The translations under genes were made by a program, and so were the position numbers. Under the pieces are notes generated by a model. The model ran no database searches. It saw nothing but the letters and a program-made list of their open reading frames with translations, and was not told where the DNA came from. A stretch of DNA of 64,000 bases from DTU015 sp012837895 (lineage in GTDB: Bacteria; Bacillota; Sulfobacillia; Fermentithermobacillales; Fermentithermobacillaceae). Below, in pieces: positions 16,683-24,369 of this stretch. Where the stretch lies: contig JBMNKH010000001.1 in assembly GCA_050952085.1 (NCBI GenBank), positions 372,001 through 436,000 of the forward strand, read 5' to 3'. Position 1 is the first letter of the stretch; every line of letters starts with the position of its first letter.

Positions 16683-16913
16683 ATGGTGGCGAAGAAGCCA
16701 GGAAGCGGCGGATTTCTTGCAGCTGCAAGTGTGATTCTGAGCCTGGGCTTTAACTTAGTAGGCTCAGCGCTGCTGGGCATGTACATCGGATCCCTGATGG
16801 ACAAAGATAGTCCGGCCAAGATTTACACTCCCATTGGGCTTATCTTTGGCCTGTTAGTTGGGTTTCACCGGGCCTGGACTATAGTGCGAAACCTCATGAA
16901 GAAAAGAAAATAG
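16683..16913 (+). CDS. AtpZ/AtpI-family small membrane protein
   Basis: The 76-residue protein has two membrane helices separated by a short loop (GSLMDKDSPAKIYTPIG), the layout of AtpZ/AtpI, which aids F-type ATP synthase assembly or Mg2+ uptake. It normally opens the atp operon; here it is alone, with no other ATPase gene in the window. AGGCAGGTGAT precedes the ATG. It converges with the ABC transporter genes across a strong hairpin. Confidence 0.75.
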   Translation: MVAKKPGSGGFLAAASVILSLGFNLVGSALLGMYIGSLMDKDSPAKIYTPIGLIFGLLVGFHRAWTIVRNLMKKRK

Positions 16914-16949
16914 CCCGGCCGGACCAGATCGCCTGAAACGGCCAGGCTA
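16911..16949. terminator. Bidirectional hairpin terminator between convergent genes
   Basis: TAGCCCGGCCG (beginning at the atpZ stop codon) and CGGCCAGGCTA form a near-perfect 11-base stem around a 17-base loop. CTCCTTT follows on the plus strand. Confidence 0.55.
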
Positions 16950-17024
16950 CTCCTTTATCCACTGCCTTACAAATGTCGCCCCTAGATCAACCGGATAAGC
17001 CGGATCACCGGTCCACCGGCAGGG

Positions 17025-18911
17025 TTAACCTGCATGTTCCGGTCTGGGACGCAGGGTCGGTTTGGTGCCACCGGCGACTTCACGGTCCAGAGTATCTGCT
17101 TCGTGTTCCCGTTCTTCAACAAGCGGTGCGCCTGCAAACTGCTTCTCGTAAAGTGTCTTATAAAGCCCGCCTTTAGCTATTAGTTCTTCGTGGTTGCCCA
17201 CTTCCGCCACTTGACCGTCTTCAATCACGTATATCCTGTCTGCATTGCGTATGGTAGAAAGTCTGTGGGCAATCACAATAGAAGTCCTGCCTTGGAACAG
17301 TTTCTCCAAGGCTTTCTGGATAAGGTATTCGGTGTATGCATCTACAGACGACGTGGCTTCATCCAATATAAGGATCCGCGGGTCTGCCAGAAGCGCCCTT
17401 GCAAATGACAGGAGCTGCCGCTGCCCTACTGACAGCCTGGAACCACGCTCCCTGACTTCAGTGTCGTAACCGTCTGGCAGGCGGCTGATAAAGTCGTGGG
17501 CACCCACAATCCTCGCCGCTTCCTCGATTTCTTCGTCTGTTGCGTCCAACCGTCCGTACCTTATGTTATCGCGGACCGTGCCGGAGAATATGAACGTATC
17601 CTGCAACACTATTCCCAGATTTCTCCGCAGCGATTCCAGGGTCACATCCCGTATGTCCATGCCGTCTACAAGAATCTCGCCTTGGTCTACATCGTAAAAC
17701 CGGCACAGCAGGTTGATGATTGAGCTCTTGCCCGCGCCTGTAGGCCCTACAAGTGCAATGGTTTCATTTGGCTTGGCCTCAATGTTTACCCCGTGAAGCA
17801 CCGGCAAGCCGGGCTCATATCCAAACACCACGTTGTTGAACTCAACGTGCCCCTCAATCTCACCGAGTTCCAACGCATCTTCTTTGTCCTGAACGTTGGG
17901 CTTGGTTTCAAGGATTTCAAATACCCTTTCAGATGACACCCCTGCCTGGAGAATCAGGTTGTACACCTCTGTAAGGTTCCTAATCGGCCAGAAGAACCTG
18001 GTCATGTAGTTGAGAAATGCCACTATGGTTCCCACTGTAACTGTGGGATCATGCCAGGACATGCGGAGTCCACCGTAGTAAACGATCAGAGCTGAGCCCA
18101 AAGCGCTGATAATGTCGACCATGGGATGGAACAATGCATGAAGCCGCGCTGCCTCCAGTTGAGCTTGGAAACTCTCGTAGTTAGTGTCGCTGAATTTCTC
18201 AGCATTGACTTCTTCCCGGGAGAACGCCTGCACGATCCTCATGCCGGATATTGATTCCTGCAAATTAGCGGCTATGTCTGCAATCCTGCGCCTCACCCTG
18301 CGGTATGCCCTGGTCATCCTGGTCCTGAGCGTCCACACAACCAGGAACAACAGGGGCACCACAGTCAACGTGGCAAGCGCCAATCTCAGGTTCATCCGCA
18401 CCATAACCGTTACAATGGCAAAGAGGGTCACAAGGTCAGTCAGGAGTCCGAGTACTCCAGAAGATATCAGTTGGTTGAGTGATTCAACGTCTCCGGTAAC
18501 ACGGGACATAATCCGCCCGACCTGCAGCTTGTCGTAGAAATCAAGCCCCAGGTCCTGAAGGTGGCTGAAAAGTGCCCGCCTCATGGAATACAGCATGTGC
18601 TGGCCGGTCCATGACATGACATATCTCTGGGAAACATGGAGAACCTCGATAAACAGCATGATCCCCAGGTAAGTCAGGGCGGTCTTAGATAACCCGTTGA
18701 AATCCCCTGAAGGGATGTCAACGTCTATAGCTCTCCGCACAAGAAGGGGCCCCACGGTGCTTAAGAGGGAGATAGCTACAGCCAGGGCCAAAGCAAGCAG
18801 CAAGTACCATTTGAACGGAGTCACAAACCGCTTCAACTTAGGCAGGTGAGAGAAGTTGATGTCTTTACGATCTATATTCCCTACGTCCAAACCACGATGG
18901 AATCGTCCCAT
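17025..18911 (-). CDS. ABC exporter half-transporter, second subunit
   Basis: The 628-residue protein has a six-helix membrane domain followed by an ATPase domain. Walker A is GPTGAGKSS, Walker B ILILDEATSSVD and the switch histidine AHRLST is intact, but the signature loop reads LSVGQ instead of LSGGQ. Its start overlaps the stop of the preceding subunit (TGATG), so the two are translationally coupled and surely form a heterodimer. Relatives export drugs or lipids. The C-terminal ~40 residues are a charged tail. The PadR-type gene upstream is the likely regulator. Confidence 0.93.
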   Translation of the reverse strand: MGRFHRGLDVGNIDRKDINFSHLPKLKRFVTPFKWYLLLALALAVAISLLSTVGPLLVRRAIDVDIPSGDFNGLSKTALTYLGIMLFIEVLHVSQRYVMSWTGQHMLYSMRRALFSHLQDLGLDFYDKLQVGRIMSRVTGDVESLNQLISSGVLGLLTDLVTLFAIVTVMVRMNLRLALATLTVVPLLFLVVWTLRTRMTRAYRRVRRRIADIAANLQESISGMRIVQAFSREEVNAEKFSDTNYESFQAQLEAARLHALFHPMVDIISALGSALIVYYGGLRMSWHDPTVTVGTIVAFLNYMTRFFWPIRNLTEVYNLILQAGVSSERVFEILETKPNVQDKEDALELGEIEGHVEFNNVVFGYEPGLPVLHGVNIEAKPNETIALVGPTGAGKSSIINLLCRFYDVDQGEILVDGMDIRDVTLESLRRNLGIVLQDTFIFSGTVRDNIRYGRLDATDEEIEEAARIVGAHDFISRLPDGYDTEVRERGSRLSVGQRQLLSFARALLADPRILILDEATSSVDAYTEYLIQKALEKLFQGRTSIVIAHRLSTIRNADRIYVIEDGQVAEVGNHEELIAKGGLYKTLYEKQFAGAPLVEEREHEADTLDREVAGGTKPTLRPRPEHAG

Positions 18912-20701
18912 CAGTTTCCACCTCCTTGACTTGCTGCGTCTTCAAGCCTGGCTTGTTCAGTATCCTCAAAGAGTATTTCTTGCGGCCTGAACTGCAAGTT
19001 GTAAATCGAGGTGTATATTCCGCCCTTGTTCAGGAGCTCCTCATGGGTACCTTGTTCGGCAATGGAGCCTTTATCGAGCACTATGATCCAATCGGCGTTT
19101 CTCACAGTAGATAGTCTCTGTGCAATCACAAATGCAGTCCGGTCCTCCAGGAGCCTGGAAAACGCTTCTTGTATCCGCATTTCCGTTTCCACGTCAACGC
19201 TTGACGTTGATTCGTCAAGCAACAGTATACGCGCATCCATCAGCAAAGCCCTGGCGATAGCTACCCTTTGCTTCTGGCCTCCTGAAAGCCCTACTCCCCT
19301 TTCGCCGATTACAGAGTCATAGCCTTGGGGCAAACTCGTGATGAAGTCGTGTATATGCGCCGCTTTTGCAGCTTCCATCACTTCTTGGTCAGTGGCTTCT
19401 GGCTTGCCATAGGCAATGTTGTCTCGCAGGGAAGCCGAGAAAAGGAAAGTCTCCTGGGTGACGATACCGATCTGCCTTCTCAGACTCTCCAAAGTGACAT
19501 CACGGACATCAATTCCGTCTATCAGGATCCTGCCTTCGGTAACATCATAGAACCTGGGTATCAGGTTTATGAGGGTTGATTTTCCCGAACCTGTGCCGCC
19601 GAGCACTGCTATTGTCTGCCCGGGTTTTGCATCCAAGTTGATGCCGTCTATGACCATGTGGTCGCCGTCATATGAGAAACTTACGTCTTCGAAGGTAACG
19701 CTGCCTTGTACAGGCGGCATCGGTTTTGCGCCGGGCCTATCGTCCACCTCAGCCTTTGTATCAAGGATCTCAAATATCCTTTCACCTGAAGCGATTGTCC
19801 TTTGGACCATACTTACCCAAAAACCTAGCCTGCGAATTGGGCCCAGCAGCTGCCCTAGCCACATGTTAAATGCCACCAATGTTCCGTATGTAATACTGCC
19901 GGAAATGACCTGCCAACCGCCATACCATAAAATGATGCCGAGGGATATCTCTGTAAGCAGCCGCATAAGAGCCCAGTTGACTCCGGACAACCTTTCTGCC
20001 TTGACATTGCGCTCAAGCAGCGCCATATTGTCGCACTCAAAAATATCCATCTCGTAATCCTTCCTGGCAAAAGCTTTCACAACCCTTTGGCCTGTAATGT
20101 TCTCCTGGAGACGGGCTGTAAGCACCGCAAGCTGCTGCTGTATGTTCCAGAACATGGGCCTTACCTGGGTAGAATACACCTGCACGCGCCATGCCAGGAA
20201 GGGAACTGGGATCATTGCCATGAAAGTGAGTTTTGTGTGATGGGACAACATCATGATCAAGGTCGCAGTGAAAGTAACTGAAATGGAAATTATCTGAACC
20301 AACCCGTTTGATAAGAACCTCTGGGCTGTCTCCACATCAGACGTAACCCTGGACATTATCTGTCCTGTTTGTGCCTTATCGTAGAAACTGAAAGACAGCT
20401 GCTGAAGGTGGCGGTATAGCGTATTCCTTATGTCAAACACCACTTTTTGTCCTGCCCAGGACATGCTGAAACGCTGGAAAAACTGGAGTACGCCCTTTAG
20501 GATAGCTACACCTAATATAGCCAGTGCCCCGTACAACAGCAATGTGTAGTTCTTGGATTCTAGTATCTCATCTATTACCCACTTGATAACCATAGGCTCC
20601 AGCAAGTTAAGGCCAGATATTGCAAACACTAATGCTATTGCAAGCATATACCTGGTCCAATAAGGAGCTGCGAACTTCAGGAGCCTCCGAAGAACTTTCA
20701 A
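18911..20701 (-). CDS. ABC exporter half-transporter, first subunit
   Basis: The 596-residue subunit has six membrane helices, then an ATPase with Walker A GGTGSGKST, a canonical LSGGQKQR signature and Walker B ILLLDESTSSVD. The switch histidine is replaced by glutamine (AQRLST). Combined with the partner's LSVGQ, this predicts one weakened and one active ATP site, as in heterodimeric exporters such as BmrC/BmrD. TTG at 20701 follows GGAGGGAGGGTGG; the more upstream TTG at 20737 would place that site inside the gene. Confidence 0.93.
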   Translation of the reverse strand: MKVLRRLLKFAAPYWTRYMLAIALVFAISGLNLLEPMVIKWVIDEILESKNYTLLLYGALAILGVAILKGVLQFFQRFSMSWAGQKVVFDIRNTLYRHLQQLSFSFYDKAQTGQIMSRVTSDVETAQRFLSNGLVQIISISVTFTATLIMMLSHHTKLTFMAMIPVPFLAWRVQVYSTQVRPMFWNIQQQLAVLTARLQENITGQRVVKAFARKDYEMDIFECDNMALLERNVKAERLSGVNWALMRLLTEISLGIILWYGGWQVISGSITYGTLVAFNMWLGQLLGPIRRLGFWVSMVQRTIASGERIFEILDTKAEVDDRPGAKPMPPVQGSVTFEDVSFSYDGDHMVIDGINLDAKPGQTIAVLGGTGSGKSTLINLIPRFYDVTEGRILIDGIDVRDVTLESLRRQIGIVTQETFLFSASLRDNIAYGKPEATDQEVMEAAKAAHIHDFITSLPQGYDSVIGERGVGLSGGQKQRVAIARALLMDARILLLDESTSSVDVETEMRIQEAFSRLLEDRTAFVIAQRLSTVRNADWIIVLDKGSIAEQGTHEELLNKGGIYTSIYNLQFRPQEILFEDTEQARLEDAASQGGGN

Positions 20702-20879
20702 GAGCCACCCTCCCTCCGGCTTATGCAACGGGAGCAATCGTTTTGGTAACCGATAATACCGCCTTACGAAATATTATCGTACTCAATTATTTCAGTTATT
20801 GCAATGTTAATACAATTGCCGTCTTTCTCATGGTTGCGGCCGTTGTCATCGTTGCCGCCTTCTCACCGTTGCCACCTTC

Positions 20880-21503
20880 TCACCGGCGGCTGTTGTCATC
20901 GTCGCCGCAATTCTCGTCACTATCACCGATTCCTTCTTCAGACCTCTTAGCTTGGATTGCCTTCTCATACCGGTCAAGGAACTGCTGAAGCACTTGGATG
21001 TTCAACCTGATGGTTTCGGTCCACACAGACAACAGCTCGTTGCCGTCAGCAGTTACCTTGTACATCCTCCTGGCAGGGCCTGTTCCTGTGGTATCCCACT
21101 TGGACTCAATCATGCCCCGCTTCTCGAGCCTCCTGAGATACCGGTACACCATGCCAGGGTCCTGATTGTCCCCAAACCCAAACTCTTTGAGCCGTGAAAT
21201 CAGATCATATCCGTAAGTGACATTCTCAGTTAAGAGCAGCAAGAGACAGGGTTCCATAAACCTTTCAGGCCGTACCACATTTTCTGCATGGCCGTGGCGG
21301 TGCCAGCCGTAGTGGTCTTTGTGCCTCCCATCTTTGTGCATACCTCTGTTGTGCACATCTTCTCTGTGGATAGATTGCTTGTGGCTGCCTTCCCCAAACC
21401 TGTCGTCTGTGTGCCTTTCGCCCCCGTCTCTGGGCTTCATGTCTTGGCATTGTTCGCCCCTACATCCATCCCCTCCGTTCGTCCAGTAATTGTCATCATG
21501 CAT
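20880..21503 (-). CDS. PadR-family transcriptional regulator with a His-rich N-terminal extension
   Basis: Residues from about 80 on form the PadR winged helix (MEPCLLLLLTENVTYGYDL, then GMVYRYLRRLEKRGMIESKW and ARRMYKVTADG) with a C-terminal dimerisation helix. The first ~75 residues are unlike the family: highly polar, with eleven histidines including HKDHYGWHRHGH, possibly a metal-binding tail. PadR proteins usually repress the adjacent exporter, and here the ABC pair follows in the same direction. GGAGGGAGGG precedes the ATG at 21503. Just past the stop are short imperfect repeats (GTGAGAAGG). Confidence 0.88.
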   Translation of the reverse strand: MHDDNYWTNGGDGCRGEQCQDMKPRDGGERHTDDRFGEGSHKQSIHREDVHNRGMHKDGRHKDHYGWHRHGHAENVVRPERFMEPCLLLLLTENVTYGYDLISRLKEFGFGDNQDPGMVYRYLRRLEKRGMIESKWDTTGTGPARRMYKVTADGNELLSVWTETIRLNIQVLQQFLDRYEKAIQAKRSEEGIGDSDENCGDDDNSRR

Positions 21504-21940
21504 AATCGACCCTCCCTCCTATGCCGGCTACCATGCCGGATTGTTCCGAGTTAACGAAAACCGTCTGCTTTCGGTTGGGTTCCGGGTGGGGATTGTGGGT
21601 TGTTCTTAGGAGATAACGCACCTGGCAGTCGCCGCCTGATGCAAGGATTCTCCGGCAGTTAACGTGAGTATTGCTGCGCATATACGAGGTCTCTTAGCAC
21701 ACCCGGTAATCTCGTGCCATATATATGTTTCTTACATATATATGTATACCATAGCCGGATCAAGAAGTCCTTCTTGTCGGGAGAAGTTTCTGCCGCACCG
21801 GTCAATCTCCGCCCTCTCCTAGAAAAACCGGCCTTATTTCGATTATGTTCATGAACGGTCACACTGATTTTCAAGCGGAGTGCTACCAATAACAGGTAAT
21901 TCATACTGTAACCAACACTAGTTGCAGGATTTGAAAGTAG
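21504..21940. other. Divergent control region between padR and sigI
   Basis: About 440 bp without genes. It holds the long inverted repeat at 21718-21744 (listed separately) and a perfect 10-bp palindrome GTTCATGAAC at 21847-21856. No clear promoter hexamers were identified. Confidence 0.5.
21718..21744. promoter_or_regulatory. 11-bp inverted repeat, candidate PadR operator
   Basis: CATATATATGT and ACATATATATG are perfect complements around the 5-base spacer TTCTT. PadR-type repressors recognise ATGT/ACAT dyads, which this contains. It is about 215 bp from both the padR and sigI start codons. Confidence 0.55.
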
Positions 21941-22726
21941 GTGAAGCGAACACCTCACATGGTGAATACAGTATTGACTCTAAAGATGACAAAACAAGTT
22001 GAAGAGCAAACTGTCGAAGCACGGGTGGCCCGCGCCCGTGATGGTGATATACATGCACGGGATGACCTGATAAGGGACTATACACCTTTCATTCTCAAGA
22101 CGGCCGCTTCCAGCGTTAAACGGTACGTGGTGCTGGGAGAAGACGACGAGGCCAGTGTAGCCCTTTCTGCCTTCAACGAGGCCATTGATGCGTTCAAGAG
22201 CAAGAGGCCCGGTTTCCTAGCTTTTGCTGCTACTGTTATAAGACGAAGGCTCATCGATTATTACAGAAAACAGAGCAGGCAGCGTGAAATACCCTATTCA
22301 ACGATGGACGCAACCGGTGTAAACAGAAATGACCGGGAAGGATTCCTGGATCCCTCCTGCTTGACATACACCACCGCTGACTGGCAAGCAGCAGTGGAAC
22401 GAAGGGACGACATTGAAAACTGGAAAGACACATTGAATAAGTTTGGCCTGACCATAGGCCAAGTGGTGCAAGCTACCCCAAAACACAGGGACGCACGGGA
22501 AAGGGCCATGTACATGGCCAGGTGCATCGCTGAAAGCACCAAGTTAAGACGGTTGTTTTTCAAGACCCGCAAAATCCCCATTGATGAGTTGCTGGCCCAG
22601 GTGCCTGAGAACATGCGTGTTTCAAGAAAGACCATAGAAAGGCAGAAGGTATATATTACGGCAGTAGCTTTAGCCATGTCCGGTGACTATCCGAGCATGG
22701 AAATCTATTTTGAAGTTACTGAGTGA
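21941..22726 (+). CDS. sigI: RNA polymerase sigma factor SigI
   Basis: The protein has the SigI pattern: an N-terminal region with ARARDGDIHARDDLIRDY and PFILKTAASSVKRY, FNEAIDAF, AFAATVIRRRLIDYYRK, and a C-terminal helix-turn-helix near VSRKTIERQKVYI. SigI controls heat-shock, cell-wall or polysaccharide-degradation genes. The anti-sigma factor gene rsgI follows 15 bp later, the standard pairing. The start is uncertain: GTG at 21941, or ATG at 21959 or 21989; none has a strong ribosome binding site. Confidence 0.93.
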   Translation: MKRTPHMVNTVLTLKMTKQVEEQTVEARVARARDGDIHARDDLIRDYTPFILKTAASSVKRYVVLGEDDEASVALSAFNEAIDAFKSKRPGFLAFAATVIRRRLIDYYRKQSRQREIPYSTMDATGVNRNDREGFLDPSCLTYTTADWQAAVERRDDIENWKDTLNKFGLTIGQVVQATPKHRDARERAMYMARCIAESTKLRRLFFKTRKIPIDELLAQVPENMRVSRKTIERQKVYITAVALAMSGDYPSMEIYFEVTE

Positions 22727-22741
22727 AAGTGGGGACTTAGG

Positions 22742-24313
22742 TTGCGTTCCAGGCAAGCTATGGTGGTTGAAACATCCAAGAACGGAATTACGGTGCTCAC
22801 ATCTGACGGGCAGTTCCTGTTCATCCCAATCAAGAACAGCGTGTACATGGTTGGGGAACAGATCACTTTGCCCGACCTCACCGGTGCTTCAACCATGAGG
22901 AAGTGCACCCGCAGGCACACTTTTTCTCATTTCCTTAGAAGGCGGCTCCTACCCATCGCAGCAGTGGCTTCGCTGATCCTATGCGCCTCATTCTTCGGAT
23001 ATACGAAATACCTGGAAGCACGGCCATCAGTTGCGTGGGTAACAATAGACCTTGTTGATTCGCCTGGAAGCATGGAACTGGAAGTAAATGATAGGGGATT
23101 GATAAAATCAGTCACATACTTCGATGAAGAAAGCCAACGCCTGGCAAGTTCGCTCAACCTATATATGAAACCGGTAGATTACGCTGTGGAAGCCCTACTC
23201 AAGGACAAACAAGAATGCGGGCAGCCTGAAGTGGTAATCGGCATCATCCCTGTGGAAGAAGACCCCTCAGCAGAAGATCCTGCGCTGAACCGCCTGGAAG
23301 AAAAGATCCTTAAAGATGTGCAAAAAGCAGCGGAAAAAGCAGCCAAGAAGACGGCCAAGGCCGCCGAGAAAGCTGCCAAGGAAGCCGCCAAAGCAGTGGA
23401 AAAGGCACAGAAAGACGCTGAAAAGGCAGAAGGTTCTGATCCCAAGAGCCCCGGAACCAAGAAAGCCTTAAGTCCAGTGACCATCAATCACATCAGACTG
23501 GATAGGCAGACCCGGGACATCGCCAAGGAGCTGAAGGTTTCCGCTGCCCGGGCAATGCTTTGGGCGCTTTCCCATCATATCGACAATGCTGACCGGGAGC
23601 AAGATCTGATGCAGGCACCCGGGATTCACCAACACGCAGTTCAAAGTGGAGATGATGACACGAGTCTTGAAGCTGCCTCTGGTTTAGCTGAAGAATCCCA
23701 AGTTCCAGTGGAGCCCGGCAACGGAAAGCCAGGTGGCGGCCAAACAGGTGGCGCAAACACAAAACAGCCTCCAGGACAATCCAAGGATGACACAAAGCCC
23801 AAGGCGCCGCCAGGACAGGCAAAGAAACAGGCAGATTTCAGGTCCAGCATTCCCAAACTTGGCATTGAAAAAATAAAAGAACAGAGCAAGGAAATGGACA
23901 AACACTACCTGTCGGAACTTGCCAAGGAGTGGGCCGAAAAAGTTAAGGAAGCCCAGAAATCCAAGAATGGAGATAAGAAAAGCAATACTAAGGAGAACGA
24001 CAAGCAGGGTGGCAAACCTTCTAGCAAACCTTTAGACAACAAATCAGGCAGTTCTAGAGGCGACAACCAACCAACAAGCAAACCTTCAAACAACAAGCCG
24101 GACAATTCCAAGAGCAACAACCAACAACCGGGCAAATCCTCTAACAACAAAGCACCTGGCAAGCCTTCAAACAACAAACCGGGTGATTCCAAGAGCAGTA
24201 ACCAGCAAACAGGCAAGTCCTCTAATGACAAATCAAGCAAAACAAAACACAACTGGCCAACCTGGAAACCAAGAACCACTTGGCCGGGAACAACTATTCC
24301 CTGGGGCAAGTAG
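22742..24313 (+). CDS. rsgI: Anti-sigma-I factor RsgI family protein with disordered ectodomain
   Basis: The first ~60 residues (RQAMVVETSKNGITVLTSDG) are the cytosolic domain that binds SigI. One membrane helix lies near residues 68-90, followed by the RsgI extracytoplasmic segment (AWVTIDLVDSPGSMELEVN). After that comes an Ala/Lys/Glu-rich coiled-coil-like stretch, then a disordered Lys/Asn/Ser/Gln/Pro tail with a 27-residue motif (KPSNNKP...) in tandem, ending in a Trp/Thr/Pro-rich patch (WPTWKPRTTWPG). Sensor modules such as carbohydrate-binding domains, known in clostridial RsgI proteins, are not recognisable. TTG at 22742 fits family N-termini. Confidence 0.88.
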   Translation: MRSRQAMVVETSKNGITVLTSDGQFLFIPIKNSVYMVGEQITLPDLTGASTMRKCTRRHTFSHFLRRRLLPIAAVASLILCASFFGYTKYLEARPSVAWVTIDLVDSPGSMELEVNDRGLIKSVTYFDEESQRLASSLNLYMKPVDYAVEALLKDKQECGQPEVVIGIIPVEEDPSAEDPALNRLEEKILKDVQKAAEKAAKKTAKAAEKAAKEAAKAVEKAQKDAEKAEGSDPKSPGTKKALSPVTINHIRLDRQTRDIAKELKVSAARAMLWALSHHIDNADREQDLMQAPGIHQHAVQSGDDDTSLEAASGLAEESQVPVEPGNGKPGGGQTGGANTKQPPGQSKDDTKPKAPPGQAKKQADFRSSIPKLGIEKIKEQSKEMDKHYLSELAKEWAEKVKEAQKSKNGDKKSNTKENDKQGGKPSSKPLDNKSGSSRGDNQPTSKPSNNKPDNSKSNNQQPGKSSNNKAPGKPSNNKPGDSKSSNQQTGKSSNDKSSKTKHNWPTWKPRTTWPGTTIPWGK

Positions 24314-24369
24314 GCCGGGAATCATGATAGAATAGTGCCTGATACACACAAACCAAGGGGGATTCCGGC

